Below are positions 17,239-25,970 of a stretch of 64,000 nt of DNA, piece after piece. This DNA comes from Cohnella silvisoli (GTDB taxonomy: Bacteria > Bacillota > Bacilli > Paenibacillales > Paenibacillaceae), in NCBI RefSeq assembly GCF_021190915.1, contig NZ_JAIOAP010000019.1:101917-165916 (forward strand), in the 5' to 3' direction. The translations under genes and the position numbers were made by a program. A model generated the notes under the pieces. It did no database searches. It saw only the letters and a program-made list of their open reading frames with translations, and was not told the origin of the DNA. Every line of letters starts with the position of its first letter. The first letter of the stretch is position 1.

Positions 17239-18285
17239 TTATTGGGCAGTCGGTACTTTGATTTCTCCGCTAATGATCTTGGCTTTGTATTCTTCCACTT
17301 TATCCAAGATTTCTTTGGAAACGTTTTTGGTAGAAGTTTCCGGCAAACCTACGGCATTTTCTTTCAGGCCAAGGGTCGTTATAACGCCTGCAGGGAATTT
17401 ACCATCGATCATTTCTTTCGAAACGCGATATACCGCTTCGTCTACGCGTTTCAGCATGGAAGTAAGCGTAACTTCGTCGCCGAACTCGAGAGATTGGTCT
17501 TTATCTACGCCGATAACCCATACTTTTTTGCCTGCTTTAAGACGTTCTTTGGCTTCGTTGAATACTCCGTTACCCGTTCCGCCCGCTGCGTGGAAAATGA
17601 TGTCCGCGCCATCGTTGTAGATCGAAGCGGCTGCAGCTTTGCCCAAATCAGCTTTGTCGAAAGCACCGGTATAGTTGATGATGACTTTAGCATCCGGGTT
17701 AACGGCTTTTACGCCCGCTACGAATCCAAGCTCAAAGCGTTTGATAACGGGAATATCGATTCCGCCTACGAAACCGATTTTGTTCGTTTTCGTCGTCAAT
17801 CCCGCAACAACGCCTACTAGATAGGAACCTTCGTTCTCGGCAAAAGTAATGGAGGCAACGTTCGGGGCTTCCACGACGTTGTCGATGATAGCCAGCTTAG
17901 CGTCCGGGTTTTTGGCTGCAGCTTCTTTAACCGCATCGCCCATCAAGAAACCGATACCCCAAGTCAGGTTGTATTTATCGCGCACGAATTGGTTGATGTT
18001 CGTCAAGTAGTTCGTGGCTTCTTTGCTTTCCAGGTATTTCACTTTCGTTCCGGTATCTTTCTCCAGATGCTGCAGGCCTTCCCATGCGCTTTGGTTAAAC
18101 GACTTGTCGTTTACGCCGCCAACGTCCGTAACCATTGCAAACTTAAAATCTTTGCCGCTAGTATCGCCTGATGCGCTTTCGCTAGGACTAGCCCCACCCG
18201 TGTTATTGTTTTTCGCTCCGCATGCTGTCAAAGTAAGTGAAGCCAACAGCATAATCCCCGTAAAAATCTTTGCCGACTTTTTCAT
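17239..18285 (-). CDS. nupN: BMP family nucleoside-binding lipoprotein NupN
   Basis: A 348-residue substrate-binding protein. The N-terminus is a lipoprotein signal (MKKSAKIFTGIML, lipobox LTAC with Cys22), followed by a Ser/Gly-rich linker. The fold is PF02608: VTDVGGVNDKSFNQSAWEG near residue 55 is the family hallmark, and the rest matches BmpA/Med-type receptors that bind purine nucleosides. ATG follows AAGGAG. It lies 68 bases after punA; a palindrome TTTCATGAAA is in that gap, but no strong promoter was seen. Confidence 0.92.
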   Translation of the reverse strand: MKKSAKIFTGIMLLASLTLTACGAKNNNTGGASPSESASGDTSGKDFKFAMVTDVGGVNDKSFNQSAWEGLQHLEKDTGTKVKYLESKEATNYLTNINQFVRDKYNLTWGIGFLMGDAVKEAAAKNPDAKLAIIDNVVEAPNVASITFAENEGSYLVGVVAGLTTKTNKIGFVGGIDIPVIKRFELGFVAGVKAVNPDAKVIINYTGAFDKADLGKAAAASIYNDGADIIFHAAGGTGNGVFNEAKERLKAGKKVWVIGVDKDQSLEFGDEVTLTSMLKRVDEAVYRVSKEMIDGKFPAGVITTLGLKENAVGLPETSTKNVSKEILDKVEEYKAKIISGEIKVPTAQ

Positions 18286-18353
18286 TTTTTTACGCTCCTT
18301 CTGAATGATGGTATATGGATATCTTTCATGAAACCAATCGTAATGATCGTCCG

Positions 18354-19175
18354 TTACAATCGCGAGACGATCTCTTTCACGAGCGAGATAAACACCGGTT
18401 TTGTACGATTCGCTACTTCGATGACTTGCTCATGGCTTAATGGCTCTAATTGCTCTCCAATCGCCATATCGGTCACGCAGGAAATGCCGATTACTTTCAT
18501 TGCCATGTGACTGGCTACAATGACTTCCGGGACAGTCGACATTCCAACTGCATCGCCGCCGAGCTTGCGTAACATCGTCAGCTCTGCCGGGGTCATATAA
18601 GTAGGGCCGGTAATCCCCGCATAAACGCCTTGCTGAATGTGAATGCCAAGCGATTGCGCCGTCTCTCGGACTAGAACGAGCAATTCTGGTGTGTATGCTC
18701 GGCTCATGTCCGGAAATCTCGGTCCCAGTGCTGGCTCGTTCGCCCCAATTAGCGGATTGGCTCCCGTCATATTCAAATGATCTTGAATAAGCATTAAGTC
18801 TCCGGCCTTGAATGCCGGATTCATGCCGCCGCATGCATTGGTAACAAACAGGCAGTCTACCCCTAACGCTTTCATAACACGTACGGGGAATGTTACCTCC
18901 TGCATGGAATAACCTTCGTAATAATGAAACCGCCCTTGCATCGCGACAACCTCTTTGTTATTCAAGCGGCCCGTCACGAGTTGCCCTGCATGACCCTCAA
19001 CCGTTGATACCGGGAAATGAGGGATCGACTCGTAAGGAATCCGGACGGCCTCTTGAATGTCATCCGCAAGCTCGCCCAAACCTGAGCCCAAGATCAGACC
19101 GATTTGCGGTCGAACCGTAATCCGTGACTGAATATAGGTTTTCGCCTCTTCCATGGTTTGAAGCAACTGGCCCAT
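18354..19175 (-). CDS. punA: Purine-nucleoside phosphorylase (PNP-I, trimeric type)
   Basis: A 273-residue enzyme splitting inosine, guanosine and their deoxy forms with phosphate to base plus (deoxy)ribose-1-phosphate. Motifs of the trimeric family: LGSGLGELA (phosphate loop), FPVSTVEGHAGQLVTG, GRFHYYEGY, VTNACGGMNP, GAVGMSTVPEV-like stretch (DAVGMSTVPEV with the base-site Met), and VTDMA. B. subtilis equivalent is pupG. ATG follows AAAGGGGGG. Encoded between pdp and nupN, so imported nucleosides meet phosphorylases made from the same mRNA. Confidence 0.95.
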   Translation of the reverse strand: MGQLLQTMEEAKTYIQSRITVRPQIGLILGSGLGELADDIQEAVRIPYESIPHFPVSTVEGHAGQLVTGRLNNKEVVAMQGRFHYYEGYSMQEVTFPVRVMKALGVDCLFVTNACGGMNPAFKAGDLMLIQDHLNMTGANPLIGANEPALGPRFPDMSRAYTPELLVLVRETAQSLGIHIQQGVYAGITGPTYMTPAELTMLRKLGGDAVGMSTVPEVIVASHMAMKVIGISCVTDMAIGEQLEPLSHEQVIEVANRTKPVFISLVKEIVSRL

Positions 19176-19240
19176 TTCAATTCACCCCCCTTTAAAGTAT
19201 ACCCCTTTATTGCCAATTGCTTGTCTATCTGGTCCAACTT

Positions 19241-20542
19241 CTATTTCACTTCTCCGACGACCAATGGAGGCGGAGCGACCATTTGTTGTTGAATTCGAAT
19301 CGACTCGTAAATTTTAACCAACACATCTTGGATAGCTTCATTGTTGGCATGAATCGTGGCGAGAGACTCACCGATACGCACGGAGTCGCCGATTTTCTTG
19401 TGCAGTACGATTCCGACGGCCAAATCGATCTTCGATTCCTTCGTCGCGCGTCCCGCGCCAAGCAGCATCGCTGCAAGCCCCATATTCTCGGCCGCGATAG
19501 TCGCGACGAAACCCGCTTCTTTAGAAGGAACTTCGAAACGAAACTTAGCGGTTGGCAACCGCTCCGGCTCATCTACGACCGAGGCATCGCCGCCCTGCGC
19601 GGCTAGAAACGTCTTAAACTTCTCTAATGCCGATCCATCCGCTATCGATTGTTCCAAGAGCGCTCGAGCCTCTTCCTTGCTAGATGCAACCCCCGCCAGA
19701 ACCGCCATATGACTCCCAAGTGTCAAGCACAGCTCTGTCAAATCCTGCGGTCCAACTCCCCTTAGCGTATCTATGGCTTCCTTTACCTCAAGGGCGTTGC
19801 CGATCGCGTTGCCAAGCGGCTGGCTCATATCGGACAGGACGGCAACGGTTCTGCGGCCCACCCGGTTTCCGATATCTACCATGCAGGAAGCCAAGTCTTC
19901 TGCCTCGGCCATCTCTTTCATAAAGGCGCCATCGCCTGTTTTCACGTCTAACACGATAGCATCGGCTCCGGACGCAATCTTCTTGCTCATAATGGAGCTG
20001 GCGATTAAAGGAATGGAATTTACTGTTCCTGTAACGTCCCGAAGCCCATATAATTTCTTGTCAGCAGGTGTCAGATTATCGCTCTGGCCGATAACCGCGA
20101 GGCCGTTCCGATTGACCAACTCTATGAAGGTTTCGTTATCGATTTCGACATGAAATCCAGGAACGGATTCCAACTTGTCGATTGTTCCGCCGGTATGTCC
20201 AAGGCCCCGTCCAGACATCTTGGCGACAGGAACGCCTATCGAGGCTACAAGCGGTGCGAGTACCAGCGTAGTCGTATCTCCAACACCGCCCGTGCTATGC
20301 TTGTCCACTTTAATTCCCGATATTTCCGACAAATCGATCGTTTCACCGGAATGGACCATCGCCATCGTCAAATTAGCTCGTTCCGTCGGCGTCATTCCGC
20401 GAAAGAAAATCGCCATCGCCATCGCCGACATTTGATAATCGGGAATGGATCCATCCGTATATCCACCGATGAGGCTGTTGATCTCGTTTTCGGTCAACTC
20501 GCCGCCATCGCGTTTTTTCGTAATTAAATCGACGGTTCTCAT
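19241..20542 (-). CDS. pdp: Pyrimidine-nucleoside phosphorylase
   Basis: A 433-residue enzyme, the exact length of the B. stearothermophilus and B. subtilis Pdp. It phosphorolyses uridine, deoxyuridine and thymidine. Family signatures: KHSTGGVGDTTTLVLAPLVA (phosphate/K+ site), SGRGLGHTGGTIDKLESVPG, ALDVKTG-like stretch (VLDVKTGDGAFM) and the C-terminal hybrid-motif domain (KIGDSVRIGESLATI). ATG follows AAGGAGG. It is 44 bases from deoC, in the same operon. Confidence 0.96.
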   Translation of the reverse strand: MRTVDLITKKRDGGELTENEINSLIGGYTDGSIPDYQMSAMAMAIFFRGMTPTERANLTMAMVHSGETIDLSEISGIKVDKHSTGGVGDTTTLVLAPLVASIGVPVAKMSGRGLGHTGGTIDKLESVPGFHVEIDNETFIELVNRNGLAVIGQSDNLTPADKKLYGLRDVTGTVNSIPLIASSIMSKKIASGADAIVLDVKTGDGAFMKEMAEAEDLASCMVDIGNRVGRRTVAVLSDMSQPLGNAIGNALEVKEAIDTLRGVGPQDLTELCLTLGSHMAVLAGVASSKEEARALLEQSIADGSALEKFKTFLAAQGGDASVVDEPERLPTAKFRFEVPSKEAGFVATIAAENMGLAAMLLGAGRATKESKIDLAVGIVLHKKIGDSVRIGESLATIHANNEAIQDVLVKIYESIRIQQQMVAPPPLVVGEVK

Positions 20543-20586
20543 GAATGCTATGCCTCCTTGCTAATTCACTCGCGATTCGTATTCGA

Positions 20587-21258
20587 TTAGTAACCTTGTC
20601 CGACTCCGCCCGTAACGATTGCGATGGAAGAGCTGGCACCTAGCCTAGTCGCTCCCGCTTGGATCAACTTCCGTGCAATATCCAGGTCCCTTACGCCGCC
20701 GGATGCTTTAATTCCCATATCGGGACCGACCACATGACGGATCAATGCGATATCTTCCACTGTCGCTCCGCCAGTGCCGAAGCCTGTCGAAGTTTTGACG
20801 AAATCCGCTCCCGCTTCTTTAGTCAATAAGGCAGCTTGCTTTTTCTCCTCGTCCGTCAAGTAACAGGTTTCGATGATGACTTTAACCACGGCTTTCCCCT
20901 TGCAAGCCTTCACGACTTCTTCGATATCCCTTTTCGCTGCATCCAAGTGTCCGGATTTCAATGCTCCCAAATTCAGGACCATATCGATTTCGGTAGCCCC
21001 TGCCATGATGGCATCCGTTGCTTCCGCGGATTTGATTTCCGTTCTGCTCGCCCCGAGAGGAAATCCGATGACCGTCGTTATCCCGACTTTGCTTCCCGCC
21101 AGTTCGCGCGATGCCAATGGCACCCAATAGGGATTTACGCATACCGTTGCAAATCCGTATTGTTTCGCTTCACCGCAAATCCGCATGACTTCCGATTCTG
21201 AACTTACCGCGCTTAACAAGGTGTGGTCGATCATCCCAGCAATTTGTTCAGGTGTCAT
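20587..21258 (-). CDS. deoC: Deoxyribose-phosphate aldolase
   Basis: A class I aldolase cleaving 2-deoxyribose-5-phosphate to glyceraldehyde-3-phosphate and acetaldehyde. Visible: IDHTLLS at the start, Asp in EIDMVLNLGALKSG, the Schiff-base lysine in VVKVIIETCYLT and the second active lysine in FVKTSTGF. I favour the ATG at 21258, since the ATG at 21267 is only two bases after AGGAG. The gene overlaps or abuts the deoR stop, so the two are coupled. B. subtilis name dra. Confidence 0.95.
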   Translation of the reverse strand: MTPEQIAGMIDHTLLSAVSSESEVMRICGEAKQYGFATVCVNPYWVPLASRELAGSKVGITTVIGFPLGASRTEIKSAEATDAIMAGATEIDMVLNLGALKSGHLDAAKRDIEEVVKACKGKAVVKVIIETCYLTDEEKKQAALLTKEAGADFVKTSTGFGTGGATVEDIALIRHVVGPDMGIKASGGVRDLDIARKLIQAGATRLGASSSIAIVTGGVGQGY

Positions 21259-21263
21259 AGTTG

Positions 21264-22223
21264 TCATTTCTCCTGTAGATTCAATTTGTCCAATAAGGCT
21301 TTAGCCGTAATCTGGTCCGTAACCAACGTGTTTCCATACTTCCCCTTTAATGCGCCGAATATGGCATTTACTTTCGAAGGCCCGCCAGCGACTAGGATGG
21401 AATGCTCTTTCAGACGTAAATCCGCAAGCTCGATGCCCACCGTACGTTCATCCAAGCTTGGCAAACAAATATCGCCATTGCAGTCGAAGTAACGCGAGCA
21501 AATGTCGCCAACCGCCTTATTTTTAATAATCTCAAGCTCATCCTCGCGAAAATAATTAGAATTGATCAGAACGGAATCGGGCGTTGGCGATCCTGCGGTG
21601 AAGACGGCGATATTGGCATGTTTACCCATGTCCATTACTCTCCGTATATGGCGATCCGTGAGCATCGACTGCTTAACAAGAATATGATCTACTATTGCCG
21701 GCAAATACATGAAATACGGCGTGACATTAAATGCTTTGCCGAACAGATGAACGATTTCAGAAGGGGAAATAAGCACGTCCGCATCGCTAACGCCGCCATT
21801 TAATTGAACGACAAAGGAGTTGACCAGCGATTTCGCCTTCAGATGCAATGCCACCTGATACATAGTCGAACCCCATGAAGCGCCAATCGTATCTCCGTCT
21901 TTAACTAAATCGTTCACATAGGAAGCCGCGGCTTGTCCAATATATTTCTTCACTACGCTTTCCTCGTAGGTAGGCGTAAAAGCGACAACGACGTTCTGCA
22001 ACTGAAACCTGTCTTTAAGCAAGCTTTTTAATACTTCGACATCTTCCGTCGGGTCTTTAATTTCTATCGTAACAATACCTTCCGCCTTCGCCTGCTGAAG
22101 AAGCCGAGATACGGTCGGCCTAGACACGCCTAAAGTTTCGGCAATTTGATTCTGACTGTAGTCCAGCTGATAATAAAGCTTGGCAGCTTCGATTACTTTT
22201 TTGATTTTGTCGTTTTCCAACAA
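21264..22223 (-). CDS. deoR: DeoR, SorC-family deoxynucleoside operon repressor
   Basis: A 319-residue regulator: an N-terminal HTH (YYQLDYSQNQIAETLGVSRP, then TVSRLLQQAKAEG) and a C-terminal sugar-phosphate-binding domain (VVVAFTPTYEESVVKKYIG, GVSDADVLISPSEIVHLFGK). This is the SorC/CggR family architecture of B. subtilis DeoR, which is released from DNA by deoxyribose-5-phosphate. It is first in the operon, and a palindrome resembling the B. subtilis operator lies 28 bases before its start codon, so negative autoregulation is expected. Confidence 0.92.
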   Translation of the reverse strand: MLENDKIKKVIEAAKLYYQLDYSQNQIAETLGVSRPTVSRLLQQAKAEGIVTIEIKDPTEDVEVLKSLLKDRFQLQNVVVAFTPTYEESVVKKYIGQAAASYVNDLVKDGDTIGASWGSTMYQVALHLKAKSLVNSFVVQLNGGVSDADVLISPSEIVHLFGKAFNVTPYFMYLPAIVDHILVKQSMLTDRHIRRVMDMGKHANIAVFTAGSPTPDSVLINSNYFREDELEIIKNKAVGDICSRYFDCNGDICLPSLDERTVGIELADLRLKEHSILVAGGPSKVNAIFGALKGKYGNTLVTDQITAKALLDKLNLQEK

Positions 22224-22250
22224 AAGTCACACGCTTTCAAAGTGCTTTTT

Positions 22251-22268
22251 TTTGAAATTCTGTTCAAA
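22251..22268 (-). promoter_or_regulatory. Candidate DeoR operator
   Basis: On the minus strand TTTGAACAGAATTTCAAA, arms TTTGAA/TTCAAA with a 6-base centre. It closely resembles the palindromic DeoR operator of B. subtilis as I recall it. A second palindrome, CTTTGAAAG (22233-22241), follows downstream. The promoter itself is unclear: CATAAT-like and TATAAT hexamers occur further upstream (22277-22303) without a convincing -35. Confidence 0.5.
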
Positions 22269-22343
22269 TCAGATGAAATTATGTTCTCTCACTGGCTATT
22301 ATAATGGATATTAGGCTTTCGCGCTAGAACAAATTGCATGCAA

Positions 22344-22374
22344 AAAGCTGACGCTATTATCCAGCGCCAGCTTT
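22344..22374 (-). terminator. Terminator of the FMN reductase gene
   Basis: AAAGCTGACGCT pairs with AGCGCCAGCTTT (one mismatch), followed on the minus strand by TTTTTG. It is 20 bases past the stop of the gene at 22394. Confidence 0.75.
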
Positions 22375-22393
22375 GCCCTTCTGTCGTTATTCA

Positions 22394-22930
22394 TCATGTT
22401 ATACGCATTTTCCCCGCCAAACTTACGAAAGTCATTAATACGCGATCCACGCGAGCACGAACGGCCGCATGCGCCGGTTCTCCCTGCTCATCGAAACGCC
22501 GCTGATCCCCCCCGATGGAAATCCATTCGGGACAGCTGATCCCATGCAAGTTACGGACGATAACTTGCATATGCTGAAGCGAACTAACGCCGACCGACCC
22601 GCCTGCCGAACTGATGCAGAGCACCATTTTCCCATCGAAATGTTCGCTGCCTAAGTAATCCAGAGCATTCTTAAGCACGCCGGACACGCTCCCGTGATAT
22701 TCCGGCGTTGAGAGAACTACCGCATCCGCTTCCGCAACCATTTGCGCCAATCGGGTGACGGTATCCGATTCCGTCTCATCGTCCGGATCATAGAAGGGCA
22801 ATGGTTCATCGTACAAATCCCATATGTTCACGACATGACCGGCTGACTTCAGTCTTTCCCCTACGAACTTGGCCATCATTGTACTCGAAGAATTCCTTCG
22901 GTTGCAACCGGCAACAATCGCGATTTTCAT
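22394..22930 (-). CDS. NADPH-dependent FMN reductase
   Basis: A 178-residue flavodoxin-fold protein (PF03358). It starts with the beta-strand and phosphate loop IAIVAGCNRRNSSST, has the flavin-contact region LSTPEYHGSVSGVLKNALDY and a Gly-rich SSAGGSVGV loop. It likely reduces FMN or quinones/azo compounds with NADPH in the cytoplasm. ATG at 22930 is seven bases after GGTGGG; the in-frame GTG at 22942 is part of that site. Single-gene unit with its own terminator; physiological acceptor unknown. Confidence 0.85.
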   Translation of the reverse strand: MKIAIVAGCNRRNSSSTMMAKFVGERLKSAGHVVNIWDLYDEPLPFYDPDDETESDTVTRLAQMVAEADAVVLSTPEYHGSVSGVLKNALDYLGSEHFDGKMVLCISSAGGSVGVSSLQHMQVIVRNLHGISCPEWISIGGDQRRFDEQGEPAHAAVRARVDRVLMTFVSLAGKMRIT

Positions 22931-23016
22931 GACAGATCCCACCTTCGAACCACTTTACATACATAGTAGTTTAAAAAGTGTGTAAATGTCAAAGAAATAT
23001 TAAGCGAAATTGAAAT

Positions 23017-23220
23017 TCAATGAGTTTCAATGATATAGGCTGCGCCTTTATTCGCCCGACGTTTCTCGATAAGCACGATTTCCCGGACGACCGGGGGCTC
23101 GACGTAATGTTTGGACAAATGGATTTCCACTTCGTTCATGACTTCCTCGTCGGAATCCCCCATGACGATCATGACTATATTTCGATCCGCAAGCTGTACT
23201 TCCAATTTATAAAGAAACAT
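23017..23220 (-). CDS. DUF3906 family small protein
   Basis: A 67-residue protein (MFLYKLEVQLADRNIVMIVM, acidic middle, EIVLIEKRRANKGAAYIIE at the end) that matches DUF3906, a small soluble family of Bacillales of unknown role. I chose the ATG at 23220, eight bases after GAGGAG; the ATG at 23226 is too close to it. It lies downstream of the pfkA terminator, so it probably has its own promoter, which I could not identify. Confidence 0.7.
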   Translation of the reverse strand: MFLYKLEVQLADRNIVMIVMGDSDEEVMNEVEIHLSKHYVEPPVVREIVLIEKRRANKGAAYIIETH

Positions 23221-23262
23221 TCCCATCTCTCCTCTTATCGTTAATCGGACGTTCAGAAAAAG

Positions 23263-23307
23263 AGGGACTGTGCAGTCAGACCCCGTCGGTCTTCCTGAGC
23301 AGCCCCT
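23263..23307 (-). terminator. pfkA terminator
   Basis: On the minus strand AGGGGCTG pairs with CAGTCCCT (one G-U) with an inner GACC/GGTC stem, followed by CTTTTT. Confidence 0.75.
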
Positions 23308-23329
23308 GCCATTTCACGTTGCTTGAGTA

Positions 23330-24298
23330 TTATTGAGATAACCGTAAAGCTAGATTGTACAAGTCCAAATTAAATGTTTTTTTCGTGGAAACGACTTTCT
23401 CGATATCCGTGGCGACGAACTCGCCCTTTACGATGCCGATTCCTTTGCCGGAATCGCCTTCCTGCAAACGTTGAACCGCATAATCAGCCAACCGGCTTGC
23501 CAGTATACGATCGTTATGAGTAGGAGTGCCTCCGCGTTGAATATGACCCAATACCGTTACCCGAGGCTCGATCCCGCTATACTCGGTAATCCCTCTTGCT
23601 ACTTCTTCTCCGGAACAGACTCCTTCGGCAACAACGACGATGCCGTGGCGTTTGCCCTTCTGGAAATTATCCTTCATCCGCAGGGAAATATCTTTCACGT
23701 CGAACGGAACTTCGGGGACGAGAATCGCTTCCGCGCCGCTGGCCAATCCCGCATACAAAGCGATATCGCCGCAATGGCGCCCCATCACTTCCACGACCGA
23801 GGATCTTTCATGCGAAGTCATCGTATCGCGCAGCTTGTTGATCGCATCGACGACGATGCTTACGGCGGTATCGAAACCGATCGTGAAATCGGTGAACGGA
23901 ATATCGTTATCGATCGTTCCCGGCAATCCCATAGTCTTAATTCCAAGCTTGCTTAGTTTATTAGCCCCTTGATACGAGCCGTCGCCTCCGATAACGACCA
24001 ATCCGTCGATACCATGCTCGCGAAGAACCTCTGCTCCGCACTGCTGTCCTTCAGGCGTCATGAACTCCTTGCAACGGGCTGTCTGAAGAATCGTACCCCC
24101 GCGTTGAATGATATCGCCCACACTTCGCAAATCCATCGGTCTGAGATCTTGATTTAATAGCCCCTGATAACCCCGCTGCACGCCGTATACTTCAATGCCG
24201 CGGTACAACGCGCTCCGCACGACGGCGCGAACGGCCGCGTTCATTCCTTGCGAATCCCCGCCGCTCGTTAGAACGGCTATCTTCTTAACTGCACTCAT
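23330..24298 (-). CDS. pfkA: ATP-dependent 6-phosphofructokinase
   Basis: A 322-residue enzyme, close to the 319 of the B. stearothermophilus protein; it phosphorylates fructose-6-phosphate in glycolysis. Visible motifs: ATP loop TSGGDSQGMNAAVR near residue 10, GGDGSYQGA, the catalytic TIDNDI, MGRHCGDIALYAGLA, and LGHIQRGGTPT. The start is the ATG at 24298, eight bases after GGGAGGA; the frame is open further upstream but without a site. It is only 41 bases downstream of the DUF2600 gene and may be co-transcribed. No pyk or accA/accD neighbours, unlike the usual Bacillus order. Confidence 0.95.
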   Translation of the reverse strand: MSAVKKIAVLTSGGDSQGMNAAVRAVVRSALYRGIEVYGVQRGYQGLLNQDLRPMDLRSVGDIIQRGGTILQTARCKEFMTPEGQQCGAEVLREHGIDGLVVIGGDGSYQGANKLSKLGIKTMGLPGTIDNDIPFTDFTIGFDTAVSIVVDAINKLRDTMTSHERSSVVEVMGRHCGDIALYAGLASGAEAILVPEVPFDVKDISLRMKDNFQKGKRHGIVVVAEGVCSGEEVARGITEYSGIEPRVTVLGHIQRGGTPTHNDRILASRLADYAVQRLQEGDSGKGIGIVKGEFVATDIEKVVSTKKTFNLDLYNLALRLSQ

Positions 24299-24339
24299 CT
24301 GTCGATTCCTCCCTAGTATCTCCATGCCCTTATATGTCC

Positions 24340-25419
24340 TTACATGGCCTTTCTGATCCAATGGCTGTTTAGCCAGAAAAACACTCTTGTCCAAGGGCTT
24401 CCCTTCATAAGAAGCTTGGCGGTCTTGCGCACGTTTTGTTGATCTTTAACTTTCGGATCCGATAAATACAGGGCAACAAGGCCCTCGACGATCATTCGGT
24501 GAAAATGTCCGAAAGGGAGCTCATCCGCGGATTTTCTAGCCGCTTGTACCATCTGCTCCATCCGGTCATTCAGCATTTGCTCATCGCTGTAATAGCTGCA
24601 GAAGTTCAGGTCGCCGCCGATTTTATCCTCCGCTTGATCGATCAAATAATCGAGCAGGATGTGCAAGCCGCATATCGAAGGGAAATAACTTTCCTTGATC
24701 GATTGGGCTTGGCCGGCATCGAGAGATGAATCGCTGGCCGCTAGGAAAAGCATAAACATCCCTAACGTGGACCCCGTCGCGGCCGCGAATTCATTCCACT
24801 TCAGCTGCGGATAATCGGGCGAGTGACTTTCCCACCAGCTAAGCAGTTCCTGTTCGCGATCGGCGTGGGCAATATGCTTATATACTTGCAAGTCCGCGTA
24901 AAGCTGCACTAATTCTCTAACATGCTTCTGCACAAGTTCATAGGAGGGCAGTTCGGCTATCGAAGCCCGGCATTGCACGACAAGAGCATGCAAGTATCCG
25001 CCATCGTCCTGCTCTTGCCTTAGCGCATAATAATTCTGGGTTTGCGCTTCCGGAGTAACGGCATCCAACATGCTCTGGTGAAGCAGCCGGAAGTCGTCCG
25101 GATCCATAGACGTGCTACGGTCGCACAAATTGTCCAAATAGTCGCTAATGGTCTGCAAAGCCACAATAAGCGGGATGAGCACATGGCGCTGCTCTAGGTT
25201 GGCGGCTGCATATACCCCGCCGCCCTCGCAATGAAATTGCTTCGCGTTCATGCTGTCCAGCGCTTGCTTACGCAGCTCAACGTCCGGAATGGCATTAGCC
25301 GTTACTCGCCAGCGCGTTAGTTCAGCCCTAACCTCAGGCAAAATATATTTGTAAACCCTTCTCATCAGCGTAATCGGCCCGCGTGGGGATCGACCTAACA
25401 ATAACTGCTTGTCATTCAT
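24340..25419 (-). CDS. ytpB: YtpB-like DUF2600 protein (tetraprenyl-beta-curcumene synthase family)
   Basis: A 359-residue protein matching DUF2600. In B. subtilis YtpB is a terpene synthase making a C35 tetraprenyl-beta-curcumene, a step in sesquarterpene formation. The N-terminal RRVYKYILPEVRAELTRW and HCEGGGVYAA are family hallmarks; the acidic motif DYLDNLCDR (about residue 93) and LLDYLIDQAEDK are candidate Mg-diphosphate-binding sites. All-helical, no membrane segment. ATG follows GGAGGA by eight bases. Neighbours are a 114-residue unknown protein 22 bases upstream and pfkA 41 bases downstream; no prenyl synthase or cyclase is in the window. Confidence 0.85.
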   Translation of the reverse strand: MNDKQLLLGRSPRGPITLMRRVYKYILPEVRAELTRWRVTANAIPDVELRKQALDSMNAKQFHCEGGGVYAAANLEQRHVLIPLIVALQTISDYLDNLCDRSTSMDPDDFRLLHQSMLDAVTPEAQTQNYYALRQEQDDGGYLHALVVQCRASIAELPSYELVQKHVRELVQLYADLQVYKHIAHADREQELLSWWESHSPDYPQLKWNEFAAATGSTLGMFMLFLAASDSSLDAGQAQSIKESYFPSICGLHILLDYLIDQAEDKIGGDLNFCSYYSDEQMLNDRMEQMVQAARKSADELPFGHFHRMIVEGLVALYLSDPKVKDQQNVRKTAKLLMKGSPWTRVFFWLNSHWIRKAM

Positions 25420-25441
25420 TCGAATGGTCCTCCGCTTTGCA

Positions 25442-25786
25442 CTAACCGCTATGCTTTTTGGCTTCCACGTCCAAATCTTGCTGGGTACGGAAAAAAATAT
25501 GAAGATCGTTAATCCGGCTTGCCAAATCGGCGATGTCCCCGTTAATGCGACACGACTCCGTAAAATCGTCCTCGTTGAACAACTGCTGCTGCCTGACTCT
25601 GATTTTCTCCTCGAAACGGATGATATGCTCCGGTATATTCCCGCGAATCATTTCCCATTTCGCCAATATTGCGGTTTGATGTTCCAAATTTAACTCATCC
25701 CAATCGTTAGTTAGACAAGGGATCATAATTCCATGCCTGTCGCTATATTGGAATTGGCTGTCAAGCCATTGTTGATCTACCCGCAT
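25442..25786 (-). CDS. Uncharacterised 114-residue protein upstream of ytpB
   Basis: I do not recognise a named family. The protein is soluble, acidic in its first half (LTNDWDELNLEHQ), with helices around residues 33-75 (AKWEMIRGNIPEHIIRFEEK, IRVRQQQLFNEDDF) and 80-105 (INGDIADLASRINDLHIFF), and a basic C-terminus. The ATG follows GGGTGG at a distance of six bases. The 22-base gap to ytpB suggests one transcript. Frame length, ribosome site and codon use like its neighbours support a real gene. Confidence 0.6.
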   Translation of the reverse strand: MRVDQQWLDSQFQYSDRHGIMIPCLTNDWDELNLEHQTAILAKWEMIRGNIPEHIIRFEEKIRVRQQQLFNEDDFTESCRINGDIADLASRINDLHIFFRTQQDLDVEAKKHSG

Positions 25787-25911
25787 CGTTTGCCACCCGA
25801 TCTACTTTCTCTAGCCTCGCAAAAAGCATCATTCTTTAATTTATCATTTCACAACTGTTTAATCCAGTATAAATGTCTGAAATCCTTCCGCGAATTTCGC
25901 CTGTTATCTGA

Positions 25912-25940
25912 TATAATACTAGCTATCTCGACAAGTCGAG
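25912..25940 (+). promoter_or_regulatory. Extended -10 promoter plus palindrome before the exporter pair
   Basis: TGATATAAT (TATAAT at 25912-25917) is an extended -10 with no clear -35. CTCGACAAGTCGAG (25927-25940), arms of 6 with a 2-base centre, begins about 10 bases after the -10, at the start point, where a repressor would block transcription. Confidence 0.5.
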
Positions 25941-25970
25941 CAGGTCAATACGCTTCAAAGGAGATACACC

